A stretch of 64,000 bases of DNA from Delphinus delphis (GCF_949987515.2 NC_082689.1:64127246-64191245), one strand, 5' to 3'. Shown: positions 22,116 to 33,809, counted from the first letter of the stretch. Notes: generated by a model from the sequence alone, not told the origin. Numbers and translations: made by a program.

Positions 22116-23281
22116 TCAGTGTGGTGCTTCACTTCCCGAGCCACACTCCAGGAAGGCTGCGATCATTTTTATAAACTTAGTGTATCATTTAGAGCAAAAA
22201 GTTGGTGTATAGAGGAATATTCTGAGTGTTTGTCTTTGCCTTTTATCATTTTAAATAAAAACGTTTTAATGAGTGTTATTTTAGACACTTTTTATAACTA
22301 TACCATCATTTCCTACATGACATACTACTATTTTCAAGCAAAATGAGAAATAATTGAAGTACAATTGCCTGTGGGACAAGGTTATTTCAGCAAAGAAAAT
22401 TCAAGAATCCATTAGCTATGACCTTGGAGAAATGGGTTTTTAAATAGGCATTGTCTCAGGCCACCTAAGGCATACTTTAGTTCCTTACTATTTCATTTTA
22501 AAAGAGGCTATCATTAAAATCAGTCAAAGGTTTCATGGACACTTGTGAATATGAATTTTTTAAAAAAGACACCTCTTTTAGCTATCAGTTTTTTCCTCCT
22601 GTATCATTCAGGAACAATGCATTTATGGTAAGGTTATTTTATGAATCATAGTAGCTAAATATTAATAAAAGAAAAATAAATTTTTTTCTCTACTCATGAG
22701 TTCTTAGATGTTGATGTCTGATTTTACAGAATTGCTATTATTTTTCCACAGTGATGGTGTGGTGGCCTACCTAATTGAGCAGTGCGTCCTTCTCCCACCT
22801 GTTGGACCAACCTTGCTTGTTCTTCTTCTTACTCCAGGTGCAGGGCACAGAGCATAGTCTCAGCCTGTCTGGTGAGGAGATCTGCAGTGTCTCATGCCAG
22901 GAGAAGCTGCTGCTTAGCAAACTGCAGGCTCCTAGGTGGATAAGAAGAAGAAGGAACACTTTAGAAACAATGGAAATTAATCAGACTCTGAGAAATGTAG
23001 GCACAAATGCTGTCATTTAGAAAGAAAACTTTGTATTTAGGCTATAAGCACAATATACAGAATGGCAAGTAAGTAAGCATTGAACAGACATTGATCAAAT
23101 AAAAAAGTAATAAATGAATGAACAAATAAACATCAGAACTGGTCCTAGGATTGCAAACCTATATTCCTACAAGACCAGGCAAGTAGGGTAAGAGAGGAAG
23201 CAGACTGGGTGTGAGACAGCAGGGAGTGGTAGACCCATGCTCAACTGGTGAGCACATGTCCCATCTGAAGCGGGCAGCCAC
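22116..23281. other. No recognised feature
   Basis: Unique-looking sequence. The frame at 22775-23020 starts without ATG and is preceded by a pyrimidine run ending in CAG at about 22838, which resembles a splice acceptor, but there is no matching donor or homology that I recognise. Confidence 0.45.
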
Positions 23282-23310
23282 AGCTCACGTCTGCCCCACA
23301 GACGTGAGCT
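23282..23310. repeat. Perfect 12 bp inverted repeat, 5-base loop
   Basis: AGCTCACGTCTG (23282-23293), loop CCCCA, then CAGACGTGAGCT (23299-23310). The stem is perfect and GC-containing, and no mobile element surrounds it. No T run follows, so it is not a bacterial-type terminator. Confidence 0.95.
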
Positions 23311-23539
23311 TCCAATGATGCCATAAGGAAAAACAGGCTCAAAAATGCCATGACTTCAGGTTCTCAAGGGAAGACAGAAACACAGATTTTTAGGTGAAAC
23401 CTTTTGAATTTATATTATAGAATTCAATTAAACAAAACAAAACTTTGTGCAGGTCAAACAGCAAAAGCCAAAGCCCACCTGAGGGTTAGGTTTAGCTCCT
23501 GAGTAGCCATGAGATCTAAGATGTAGGGCAACATCTTTA

Positions 23540-23690
23540 CTTTCCAAGGATGAAGAAGGATCCAGAGGCCTGAAGCCGCGGTGCAAAGACACTCAGCTAA
23601 TTAGTGGCAGAGCTGGGCTTTCTAGACATGAGCCTCATCCCTTTCATGTACGACTCGTGACCACTCTAAGACTGGCTGAATCTGATCAGA
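23540..23690 (-). mobile_element. MIR fragment
   Basis: GATGAAGAAGGATCCAGAGGCC and CACTCAGCTAATTAGTGGCAGAGCTGGGC match a minus-strand MIR core. Confidence 0.65.
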
Positions 23691-23991
23691 CCTGTCTGCA
23701 TAACAGACTAGAAGCCAATCAGAAGCTGTTTCCAGCTGATCTGACCCTTGGGTCCCAAGCTGTATTTATATAACCCTTCAGAATGACGGGTATAATTCTC
23801 TCTTCTCACTATTCATATTATGGAGGGATTTCTGGGTAAAGCCAAGTGACTAAAATATGATGGCCCCTCAGCGTGGCCAGATGTGAAAAGTGGGAGTGAG
23901 GGGTATGGGCAGAGGCATGAGTGGGTCGCACTGGATCCACCTGCTGGTTCTAGCGTCTGCTAAAAGTCTGCTCTGTTTATATGACAGGTGG

Positions 23992-24195
23992 TATTGTGTG
24001 ATGGTTAAGTGCATGGGATGGGTTTAAATACTGACTCAGCTGCTTGCTGTGACGTAAGCTAAGTTCCATGTGCAAAACGGTGACAACAACAGTACCTGAA
24101 TCACAGAATTGCACTGAGGTTTAAATGAATCAGTGCATAGAAAGTGCTTAGAATGGTACTTAAAAGGTAGGCACTCAGTAAGTGTTCGCTACAAT
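23992..24195 (+). mobile_element. MIR SINE, first of a tail-to-tail pair
   Basis: GTATTGTGTGATGGTTAAGTGC, TTTAAATACTGACTCAGC, GCACTGAGGTTTAAATGAATC and GGCACTCAGTAAGTGTTCGC follow the plus-strand MIR order from head to tail. Confidence 0.78.
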
Positions 24196-24204
24196 TTGTA
24201 ACAA

Positions 24205-24440
24205 ATGCCAACATTTATTGAATGCCTACTGTATGCTAATTTTCTTGCATTTATTATCTATAATCATAGTCAAAACCCACTTTGTTTTATGTTATTACCT
24301 TCATTTTAATAATAAGAAAACCATGACCTTGGGAGAGCCAGCTTCTTGTCTAATGTCACTCTGGTATGAGCGGAGCCAAGTGTTTGAACACAGGCCTAAT
24401 TAGCTTAGCTATTTTCTTAACCCACTTCACTAGCGCTTTC
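24205..24440 (-). mobile_element. MIR SINE, second of a tail-to-tail pair
   Basis: AACATTTATTGAATGCCTACTG, TTTTAATAATAAGAAAACC, GTGTTTGAACACAGGCC and CTTAACCCACTTCACTAGCG follow the minus-strand order. Its tail lies about 10 bases from the tail of the MIR at 23992-24195. Confidence 0.75.
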
Positions 24441-27400
24441 TCAGTGTTCCATTGAAGATACTATTCAGATCTTTAAAGGGAGAGATAATCAACTCTGCTC
24501 AAACACTAAATACTTATTAAGTCAAATACGAAAGCAAAGGAGCCTCAAAGCAAACAATCAAAACACTGCAATGCTAGGTATACTTCTGCCTTATGTAAAA
24601 ATATATTGTTCTAGAATAGGAGGGTGCCGCACGACCATGAATAAGACAAGAGAGCACGTGGTCCATTTTTAGACTGCATCAACCCTCCTTCTTACCCTTT
24701 AAAATACTATGGTTCTTAACAGATTATTTGCTTAATGTTGATAAATCAATTTCCATGGAGGTAGCTTTTGGGAAACATGTATTGAATGTCAACACAGGGA
24801 AAATAAGACCTGGAAGGTTTCATTCTAGCATATATTTTTTTAAAGTCCTTGCTTTTATAGAATTGTCTATACAAAGAAAGAGTAGAATAAGACATAAACA
24901 TTTATTAAAGTGTATGAAGCATCTTATATAAAATATTATTGAGTGAAGAAAAGGAAGGAAGCAAGGAATAGAGGAAATGAGCAGTTACGAACGGGCTGCT
25001 AACGTGAGCCGGATCCTATACCAGGTACTGTTATTTACATATTAGTATTTACCGAATGAAAAATAATCAAAGTAGGGCCAAAATACAAATGGAAAATGTC
25101 TATACAGCTAACTCAGTTTTTCAGGGGCAGATATTTCAGTTTAAACCTTAAATCTTATTTAGGTATAACTCCTTACCTTTACCACTCATTCTGTTTCACT
25201 TTTTTAACACAAAATATTTTAAAAGTAATTTTAGCCAAACCAGGGCAGGGAAGGAAGGTGTCTTTTCAATCAAAATCAGTTCTGGGAAAATATAAACTAG
25301 GAAACATAGATGCAATTCTTCTCTGCTTTCAGATAAACTTAACATTATCCTAAGAGTTAATGATAGCTATTCTCAGCAATAATATAGAAAATAGGAACGT
25401 ACTGTACCAGACCAGATGGAAAACATAAGCCACTTTCTTTAGTCTGATTTCTAAAGCACAGTTTCAGTATTTAAGCTAGAGTCATCACAGCTTTCCAGAA
25501 TATAAAATGCATCCACATCCAAATGCTGGTTTTAGAATATGAAGCAATATTTCAAAGTCAAATAGAAATGAATTTGTTCATTATCTACTCTTTTGGGTAA
25601 CTGCCATTATTGCTATTTCTCCTTGGGCAGATAACTGAAAATTGACTATATAAATTGTTGTGTTTTTCTGGGAAAAGAGCCTAGATTCAAAATTTGTCAC
25701 CCACATTTTAATCTAAGTTATAATTTTACCAGGCCTAAAAATTATAGTGGCTCTAGTACATTTTCCTATTACACCTCATAAATATCTTTTCTTCTTTTTT
25801 GATTCATGCGGCAAAAAGAAATTTTGCTAGTGCCATTTATTCCGAGGAGTCCATTCATTTCGTTTTGCCTCCACACAAGAGTTAGCTATGAAGTACTTTA
25901 GTAACAGAATAGGACAAATAAGATAGTAAAATATTTGGACATGAGATGTAGTTTCTCCAGTTTTGCTACAGCCCTCTTAATGGCAACAAAGGAATTTGCA
26001 GTGTGAATCTCTGATGTCAGCAGCTGGCTACATTTGGTCCTGGTGTGTGTATGGTCTGTCTGCAGTCAAGGACTTGAATAAAGACCTACAGAGCAAAACA
26101 GAAAGCACCATTTATTAGCTTATCAATATAAGTTCTGTGATTCATTAGGAAACCAGGTAGAGGTAATAGCTTTGTTGATGAATTTAGAAGGGAGAACAGA
26201 GGGTTCTCATTCTCTAAGTTTCAATGAAAATGAGCTTAATTTTCCATTTCTCTTGTCATAGGTGGAGTCCCTGGGAAACAGACTTTGAGACCCTGAGACA
26301 CACAGGCAGAAAGCTGATCGGAGCATGTTCTCAGGAGCAACACCTGTTTTGGGATGAGAGGAGAAGAGGGAAGGGGAGGGAGAGATTGAACTGTGATGCA
26401 GTCACAGCAGAGGCCTGAGCCCAGCTCACAGGGGGCTCTGGAGTTGGGTGGGCCTGCACGGGGCCACTGTGTGCTGGAGCTGCCCTCCTGGGCTTGGGCA
26501 GAGCTGGCTTTGCACATCTCTTCCCAACTGCGTGGTCAGTGGCATGATGTTGATACTTTGAAATTGGAGGCATGTGTGTGATCTATTTACAACACAGTAA
26601 CTGGCTAGCGCTAGAAATCAGAGCTTCTGTCCCTACCCACTCCCAAGTCCTCAACCTCTGGACAGCTTGTTGGATAGCAAACCGCCACTTAAGAAAGACT
26701 GATTTGCACATCTCTGTGCCCAAATCCATGTGATAAGTTCTTAACTGCACACAGTGCTACTCAGAGGGAATGATATACTATACTCCTAGGTCTTGGATGG
26801 CTGTAACTTCTCAAGGCTAGGTTTCTTCTGTTTTACACAGAATATTATTCTAATCCTAGGATTTCTAGCCCTGCTGTGTTGTCAGTCATCTTTATTGTTG
26901 CCTTTTTGAAAGAGGCAACCAGCTCCCATGGAAACGGAACCATCCCCATGAGACAGAACGCAGTGGTACAACTGCCAATGTCCAAATGACAAAGTTATCA
27001 AAGGAGTAAGCTCTGACAGTGATCAAAGAACATCCTGGGTATAATACTTAGAGTATTATAATCAACTGAAATGATTTTATTTAAAAGTACTGCCATTTTC
27101 TTTACTTGTAAATATGGTCTGTCCTAACAGTAGAGTAATAATCACTACAGCATGTCTTTGTTTAATGAAATCATAAAATATTTCTAGAGCCAATTTAGCA
27201 TGTACACCATAAGGTGGGAGAAGATCTTAAAAACATTAACCAAGCCACACAAAGACTTTGGGTTAAAAAGCATTCCAGTTTTCTAAAAACTAAATTCCAA
27301 AGAAGATGAACTAAGCCAATTTCTGTTCGTAAATACCAATATTTTTCGGAAACTCAGAGAGTTAGTATGAGAGAATTCACCATTAGCTGGGGTGGCAGAA

Positions 27401-27441
27401 AAATTCAGAGGAAACATTCTGAACAAAGCTACACATCTATC
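24441..27441. other. Long stretch without recognised features
   Basis: Three kilobases of unique-looking, mostly AT-rich sequence. The small GC-richer part at 26380-26540 yields short overlapping frames in several directions, none with a recognised domain. No young repeat interrupts it. Confidence 0.5.
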
Positions 27442-27456
27442 AAAGTTATTTCTTCT

Positions 27457-27666
27457 GGGCTTCCCTGGTGGCGCAGTGGTTGAGAGTCCACCTGCCGAAG
27501 CAGGGGACGCGGGTTCGTGCCCCGGTCCGGGAAGATCCCACATGCCGCGGAGCGGCTGGGCCCGTGAGCCATGGCCGCTGAGCCTGCGCGTCCGGAGCCT
27601 GTGCTCCACAACGGGAGAGGCCACAACAGTGAGATGCCCCCGTACCACAATAAAAAAAAAAAAAAA
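27457..27666 (+). mobile_element. CHR-2-like tRNA-derived SINE
   Basis: Plus-strand copy, about 210 bp including the A tail, with a perfect 15 bp target duplication AAAGTTATTTCTTCT (27442-27456 and 27667-27681). The head has the A box TGGCGCAGTGG; the B-box region reads GGTTCGTGCCC and is less canonical. A long uninterrupted A tail and exact duplication suggest a young insertion. Confidence 0.96.
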
Positions 27667-27681
27667 AAAGTTATTTCTTCT

Positions 27682-28357
27682 TTTGAGTCCTTTACTCCAC
27701 AGAAAAAGACCATAAGGGGAGATTCAAAATTTGACAGAGACAGATTATACAGAAACTTTTCTCAGCTTTGCCCCTTACATCCTACATCCACGTTAACTTT
27801 TGGCAATCTAGCAACTGCAAAAACACCACTTAGGCATCCAATTCTGGAAAAAAACCCAGCAGCCATCAAAAGGAGTGGAACTTGTCATGATGTTAGCATA
27901 TGAGGCTAGAATTAGGAAACTCAGTAAGAAAAGTGTGGATGATTCTGCAATTCAATGATTAAAAAGTAATTCAGTATTGACTATCTCTATTCTATCATCT
28001 ACCGCATTTCTGTAACAGGCATCAAAGCAGATGGGAAGTGAGGTTTCCAACAAATGGCCTTTCATGGCCTAAAATCATTGGGCGCAAACTCTGTCTTACA
28101 TATCACAACATAGCACAGGGCGTGGCACAAGGTAGGAGCCTAGTCTTTCTCAAACCTCACTCTTAGGTGAACTGATGAAAGATAGCTTGGGCCACATTTT
28201 GATTCTCTAATCAGCTACTTAATTCCTCTCCTATAATATCTATTATTTCACCCAACAAAACTATGTTGAATGTCTTCTATATTGTAGTATTCTAGGAGAA
28301 GCTGAAAATATAAAGGAACTCATATAATTCTTGAGACAGACAAAATTCAGCCAATAT
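27682..28357. other. Unique DNA with an old repeat trace
   Basis: Around 28250-28320 (ATGTTGAATGTCTTCTATATTG) there may be a decayed common repeat. Otherwise nothing recognised. Confidence 0.45.
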
Positions 28358-28371
28358 AGTAATGTAGATAT

Positions 28372-29166
28372 ATATTTTTAACATCTTTATTGGAGTATAA
28401 TTGTTTTACAATGGTGTGTTAGTTTCTGCTGTATAACAGAGTGAATCAGCTATACATATACATACATCCCGATATCTCCTCCCTCTTGCGTCTCCCTCCC
28501 ACCCTCCCTATCCCACCCCTCTAGGTGGACACAAAGGACCGAGCTGATCTCCCTGTGCTATGGGGCGGCTTCCCACTAGCTATCTATTTTACATTTGGTA
28601 GTGTATATATGTCCATGCCACTCTCTCACTTCATCCCAGCTTACCCTTCCCCCTCCCCGTGTCCTCAAGTCCATACGTCTGTGTCTTTTTTCCTGTCTTG
28701 CCACGAGGTTCTTCAGACCATTTTTTTTTCTTTAGATTCCATATATATGTGTTAGCATACGGTATTTGATTTTCTCTTTCTGACTTACTTCACTCTGTAT
28801 GACAGTCTCTAGCTCCATCCACCTCGCTACAAATAAGTCAATTTTGTTTCTTTTTAGGGCTGAGTAATATTCCATTCTATATATGTGCCACATCTTCTTC
28901 ATCCATTCATCTGTCAATGGACACTTAGGTTGCTTCCATGTCCTGGCTATTGTAAATAGAGCTGCAATGAGCATTGTGGTACCTGTCTCTTTCTGAATTA
29001 TGGTTTTCTCAGGGTATACGCCCAGTAGTGGGATTGCTGGGTTGTATGGTAATTCTATTTTTAGTTTTTTGGGGAACCTCCATACTCTTCTCCACAGTGG
29101 CTGTATCAATTTACATTCCCACCAACAGTGCAAGAGGGTTCCCTTTTCTCCACACCCTCTCCAGCA
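28372..29166 (-). mobile_element. L1 LINE, 5'-truncated, young
   Basis: A 795 bp copy on the minus strand: its 3' end (AACATCTTTATTGGAG on the plus strand) is at the left and the truncated 5' end at the right. It carries the 3' UTR and the last roughly 130 codons of ORF2 (28732-29133), open to the normal stop without a frameshift. Motifs such as [19 protein letters not shown] and EYYSALKRN are those of the L1 ORF2 C-terminal region, downstream of the reverse transcriptase. A 14 bp target duplication with one mismatch flanks it (28358-28371 and 29167-29180). Confidence 0.95.
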
Positions 29167-29180
29167 AGTAATGGAGATAT

Positions 29181-30065
29181 TGAAGCACAGAGGAGAGACC
29201 CTGAACTGGAACTGTGTGTGTGTGTCTGTGTCTTGTGTGTGACCAAATGCATTTTTCTCTTAAATGAGGTGTTCAGGGTATTAAAAATTAAGAGCAACAG
29301 CTTCACTTGTTCTGACTAAAATATATGAATGCAGCTAATGTTTCCGTAAACAAACAGGTGATATTGTGTGGCCAAAGGGATGTAGTATGGAGCCTTAAAA
29401 ATAATCTGGCCTAGTTTTCCTGGTTTTAAGCTAGAATACATCTGAGCTAGTCTTTCAACAGTTCAACAATATTTTCATTTTCCTCTTATGTACAATTCAC
29501 ATACTAGGTCCTGGGGATTGAAAGAACAATGAAGAAAATTCAAGTGGCTTTTCAAATATCTGATATGTTATGACCCTTTTAAAAGTTTGGTATAATTTCA
29601 TGACACTTTTCAAGAATACAAATGTTCTAATTTATGTCTATTTATGAAATTTTAGCCTGTGTAAGTGAGTTGTTTTGCTAATGAGTTTGGTAGAAAATGA
29701 ATTTATCTTTACAACAAGCAAACACAGAACAATGGAATAGATCCTTGTTTGTGTTTGGCTGTCAAACATTTTAGCTACAGCTAAATGGACGTTTGGATGG
29801 CAGAAGCTGATTCTGAAAACTTAAGACCATTCCAGGGCATATGTGCAAAGGAATTCTGCGAAGTTTGCATATTGACTGAGTCAACTGTTGCCTTAGCTGG
29901 ACATTTCAGGTCATGCACAGCATATCTTGCAAACACTGTTATGGTAAATCATTCCACATAAGCTCGTGGAATTTGAACATGTCTTCTGATTTTGACATAG
30001 ATTGTCTAGAGCCAGTAAGCAACAATGAGACTTGAATGTGACCCATGTGTGGGCAATTGCTTTGA
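29181..30065. other. Mostly unique DNA
   Basis: A (GT)-rich patch at 29212-29240. A degraded old repeat is possible at 29450-29530 (CACATACTAGGTCCTGGGGATTG). Nothing else recognised. Confidence 0.45.
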
Positions 30066-30470
30066 TTTTTTTTTTCTTTTCTTTTTCTACAGGCATTTTA
30101 TTCTAGATCAGTACTTTTAGAAATGGGTATGGCATCTGCCACTAGAGACAATGGGTGAGAGAACAGGCCAGCATCTGCACAAATATATCACCACCGTTAA
30201 AAAACAGCAAAGCAAAACCAACAGCTTAAAATGTACGCCCTATAGACGGCTGAAGGAGCAATAGCATCCCTTAATTCAAAGGGTAGCATCTTGACCTGAC
30301 ATGTACCTGGAGAATGATTCTCCTCCTCACTTAAGTGGTTCTCCTTCATACCCAGGCACATTTGGTGCAGATGCTCACAGCCATATGGACCAGAGAGAGG
30401 CATGACAGAGATGCTGCTGCAGCGTCTGTAGAGGGTGGGAGGTTGTGAGGTGGGCACCCACAGAGAAGCC
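30066..30470 (-). pseudogene. Candidate processed retrocopy, source gene unknown
   Basis: On the minus strand the segment ends with AATAAA (30097-30102), followed after about ten bases by a long A-rich run (30066-30088), the arrangement of a retrotransposed mRNA end. Upstream is an 86-codon frame (30197-30457) with no repeat overlap. I do not recognise the source gene. No target duplication was found, and a chance AATAAA near an A run cannot be excluded. The 5' limit is arbitrary. Confidence 0.35.
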
Positions 30471-30841
30471 CCCTTTGCCCTAAATGGATCATGCTGAATG
30501 GGGATTTCTATATTCCAAGATCAATACGACTTGTTGAAGTGGCCTGGCGAGCAACAGGCCCAGTAGGGGAACAGTGCATCTTTTCCTCTGAAGTACAAAG
30601 CTTCACCCTAGGTTTTCACACTAGGTTTTAACTGATGGATACTTAGATGTGAAAAGAAAACGCACATCTGTTACTTCCAAATTGGGCACATTTTCCTCAA
30701 CAGACCTTCCAAAAGAATGAGGAGTTAAATCTGACACTGTGAAAGTGTTTTCCACATCTTGGCTAAGTTGTGAAAGAAATCAGTTTAGAAATGTCTTGAG
30801 TAAACAGGGAATCAGTTAGTACTCATGTTAAAAAAAAAAAA
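30471..30841. other. No recognised feature
   Basis: Unique-looking sequence; it may contain the upstream part of the candidate retrocopy. Confidence 0.4.
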
Positions 30842-30849
30842 CCCACAAG

Positions 30850-31072
30850 GGGCTTCCCCGGTGGTGCAGTGGTTGAGAGTCCGCCTGCCGATGCAGGGGA
30901 CATGGGTTCGTGCCCCGGTCTGGGAAGATCCCACATGCCGTGGAGCGGCTGGGCCCATGAGCCATGGCCGCTGAGCCTGCGCGTCCGGAGCCTGTGCTCC
31001 GCAAAGGGAGAGGCCACAACAGTGAGAGGCCCGTGTACCGCAAAAAAAAACCCCAAACCAAAAACAAAACAC
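30850..31072 (+). mobile_element. CHR-2-like tRNA-derived SINE
   Basis: Plus-strand copy from GGCTTCCCCGGTGGTGCAG to an A-rich tail broken by C residues (CCCCAAACCAAAAACAAAAC). The direct repeat CCCACAAG flanks it (30842-30849 and 31073-31080). The A box carries a substitution (GTGGTGCAGTGG). Confidence 0.93.
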
Positions 31073-31189
31073 CCCACAAGTCCTTTCATTTGGAAAACAA
31101 AGGTAGGGGAAGCCTGTAGACCAATGATCTCACAGAAGGACTAAATCTGAACGTCAGACACTCAAGAAATAATTTTTTTTGTAATTTTT

Positions 31190-31321
31190 AAAAAATTAAA
31201 AAAAAATTTTTTTGGCCACACTATGCAGCATGTGAGATCTTAGTTCCCCGACTGGGGATCAAACCCGTGCCCCCTGCACTGGGAGTGTGGAGTCTTAACC
31301 ACTGGACTGCCAGGGAAGTCC
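31190..31321 (-). mobile_element. Short CHR-related tRNA SINE
   Basis: About 130 bp on the minus strand: a T-rich end, GGCCACACTATGCAGCATG, then a tRNA-like head ending in GACTGCCAGGGAAGTCCC. It shares the head logic of CHR elements but has GCAGTCCAGTGG instead of GCGCAGTGG and a short body, so it is a different and probably older subfamily. Edges are approximate. Confidence 0.8.
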
Positions 31322-31456
31322 CATGGCTTTTTAATTGAGCAGGACTCTATGGGGCCTTCCTGGGAAAGACTCCTCCTGCATACCCTCTGCTTTAGCTCCT
31401 CTCTGAAGTGCTTGGATAACAGTACCTGGTGCACATTTCCTGAATTGTTTTACAGA

Positions 31457-32724
31457 TGCTAAACCTCCCACCAAGTGGAAGAAATTACTTGATGACTATG
31501 AGCATGTAGCCCCCAGACCTGGTGGCTACTGGTGCCTTGATAGTGTTAACCCCTGTGACACTGTCCTGTTACCTCACCATCAACCAATTAGAATTGTGCA
31601 TGAGCTAATCACATACCCTGGGACACCCCTCCCTCACCTGGCCTTTATAACACTTTGCCTTTTGTTTTTTTAGATTCCACATATAAGCGATACCGTATGA
31701 TATTTGTCTTCCTCTGTCTGGCTTACTTCACTCAGTATGATAATCTCTAGGTCCATCCATACTGCTGCAAATGGCATTATTGCATTTTTTATGGCTGAGT
31801 AATATTCCATACATACCACATCTTCTTTATCCATTCATCTGTCGATGGACATTTAAGTTGGTTCCATGTCTTGGCTACTGTAAGTAGTGCTGCTATGAAC
31901 ATAGGGGTGTATGTATCTTTTTGAATTATGGTTTTCTCCGGATATATGCCCAGGATTGGGTTTGCAGGATCATACGGTAGCTCTAATTTTAGTTTTTTAA
32001 TGAACCTCCATACTGTTCTCCATAGTAGCTGTGCCAATTTACATTCCTACAAACAGTGTAGGAGGGTTCCTTTTTCTCCACACCCTCTCCAGCATTTATT
32101 ATTTGTAGACTTTTTGATGATGGCCATTCTGACCAGTGTGAGGTGATACCTCATTGTAGTTTTGACTAAGTGAAGTAAGCCAGACAGAGAGAGACAAACA
32201 TCATATGATATTGCTTATATGTGGAATCTAAAAAAATGATACAAATGAACTTATATATGAAACAGAAATAGACCCACAGACATAGAAAACAAATCTATGG
32301 CTACCAAAGGGGAAAAGCGGGGGAGGGATAAATTAGGAGTTTTGAATTAACATATATACACTACTACACATAAAACAGGTAACCAACAAGGACCTACTGT
32401 ATAGCCCAGGGAACTATACTCAGTATTTTGTAATAACCTATAAGGGAAAAGAATCTGAAAAAGAATATATATGCATATACGTAACTGAATCATTTTGCTG
32501 TACACCTGAAACTAACACAACCTTGTAAATCAACTATACTTCAATAAGAAAAAAATGCTTTGCCGAAACTAATAGGAGAGCTCGGGGTTTTTGAGCAATA
32601 GCTGTCCCAGACTCCTTGTACGGCACCCTACAGTAAACGCTGCACTTTCCTTCACCACAATCTGGTGTCAGTAGATTGGCTTTACTGTGTGCCGGTGAAC
32701 GGGCCCAAGACTGGTTCGGTAACA
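31457..32724 (+). mobile_element. Solo LTR interrupted by an L1
   Basis: The two halves (31457-31659 and about 32557-32724) read as one endogenous retrovirus LTR. The left half has CCTTTATAACACTTTGCC with a TATA-like core. The right half has GAGCTCGGGGTTTTTGAGCA, AGTAAA as a poly(A) signal (32632-32637), CCTTCACCACAATCTGGTG and the end GGTTCGGTAACA. It closes with CA; the TG start near 31457 is uncertain. No internal viral genes adjoin, so it appears to be a solo LTR. It is related to the LTR at 11271-11681. Confidence 0.72.
31660..32553 (+). mobile_element. L1 with 5' inversion, inside the LTR
   Basis: The right part (32166-32553) is an L1 3' end in plus orientation, with CTGAATCATTTTGCTGTACACC and a tail after CTTCAATAAG. 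The left part (31660-32165) is L1 ORF2 C-terminal and 3' UTR sequence in minus orientation. This is the structure made by twin priming. About 70 bases of L1 sequence occur in both arms. The repeated LTR word CTTTGCC (31653-31659 and 32558-32564) is the likely target duplication. Two separate insertions are the alternative, since the shared bases differ at several positions. Confidence 0.78.
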
Positions 32725-33417
32725 GCTTACAATTTTTTACAATTACGCTACATGAATACAACTTTATACCTTTACTCTAGTACTTTGATTAATGCTATTA
32801 TTTTTCAGGTTTTGAGATCTAGACTCCCCTGCTCACTAAGGGTCATGGAAGCCACTTACGTCTCACTCCTTTGACAACAGTATCACCTGGGCTGCTTGGT
32901 GGCCCTTCTTTGTTGCCTTGAACTTCTCTGATGTTTAGGTAGCCCTCTCTGGCACTGAGAATACGATGAGTGAGCTACATTTTCATGTTTTCTTCTTGTG
33001 TTCTTATTTGTGCCTGATTTCTTCCCAGGAGAAAGCCGTACATTTTAACCAGATAGACATGAGGAAAAGAAACTATTTTTCTCCCCAGATAAGTATCGAT
33101 GACCTTGGGCAATATGTGCAGAGTTTTCTGGAATTCTATTAAAAATTATCTGATAAGCTGCCTTTGGGTTTCCGTGCTGTTTTCTTTGTACAGGGCGAGA
33201 AGTGGGACCTACTAGGCCTAGCAAGCTTAGCTGGATGTTACTTAAACTTTAGGCAATAAACAAAGATGTGCTCTGTAGTGTACAGATGGCTGGAATGATC
33301 AATTTTAGAGTGGAAAGTTACATTAAGAATTACCCAGTTCTGCCTATATTCATTAAACTTGGAACAATAGTAGCCCCAAAGATGTGGTACCTTTAAGCAG
33401 TCCATCTGTTCTATTAA
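32725..33417. other. No recognised feature
   Basis: About 0.7 kb of unique-looking DNA between the LTR and the next SINE. Confidence 0.5.
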
Positions 33418-33430
33418 AATCTTATTGGTC

Positions 33431-33795
33431 AGACTTCCCTGGTGGCGCAGTGGTTAAGAATCCGCCTGTCAATGCAGGGGACACGGGTTTGAGCCCAGGC
33501 CCAGGGAGGATCCCACATGAAGCAGAGCAACTAAGCCAGTGCACCACAACTACTGAGACTGTGCTCTAGAGCCCGCGAGCCACAACTACTGAGCCCGCGT
33601 GCCACAACTACTGAAGCCCGCGCTCCTAGAGCCCGTGCTCCGCAACAAGAGAAGCCACCGCAATAAAAAGCCTGTGCACCACAACCAAGAATAGCCCCCC
33701 CCTCGCCGCAACTAGAGAAAGCCCGCGCGCAGCAACAAAAACCCAACGCAGTCAAAAATAAATAAATAAATAAATAAATAAATTAAAAAAAAAAC
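33431..33795 (+). mobile_element. CHR-1-like long SINE
   Basis: Plus-strand long subtype: head with TGGCGCAGTGG, three ACAACTACTGA-type units, GAGAAGCCACCGCAATAAAAAGCC, and an (AAAT)n plus A tail. An imperfect target duplication around AATCTTATTGGTC and AATCCTTCTTGGTCC flanks it, so ends are accurate to a few bases. Confidence 0.93.
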
Positions 33796-33809
33796 AATCC
33801 TTCTTGGTC

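Noticed and set aside
22775..23020. Exon-like frame after a pyrimidine tract and CAG
   Set aside because: One acceptor-like site is common by chance; no donor, no ATG and no recognised product.
28732..29133. 133-codon frame as a host gene
   Set aside because: It is the C-terminal part of L1 ORF2 inside a truncated L1 with target duplications; reported as a mobile element.
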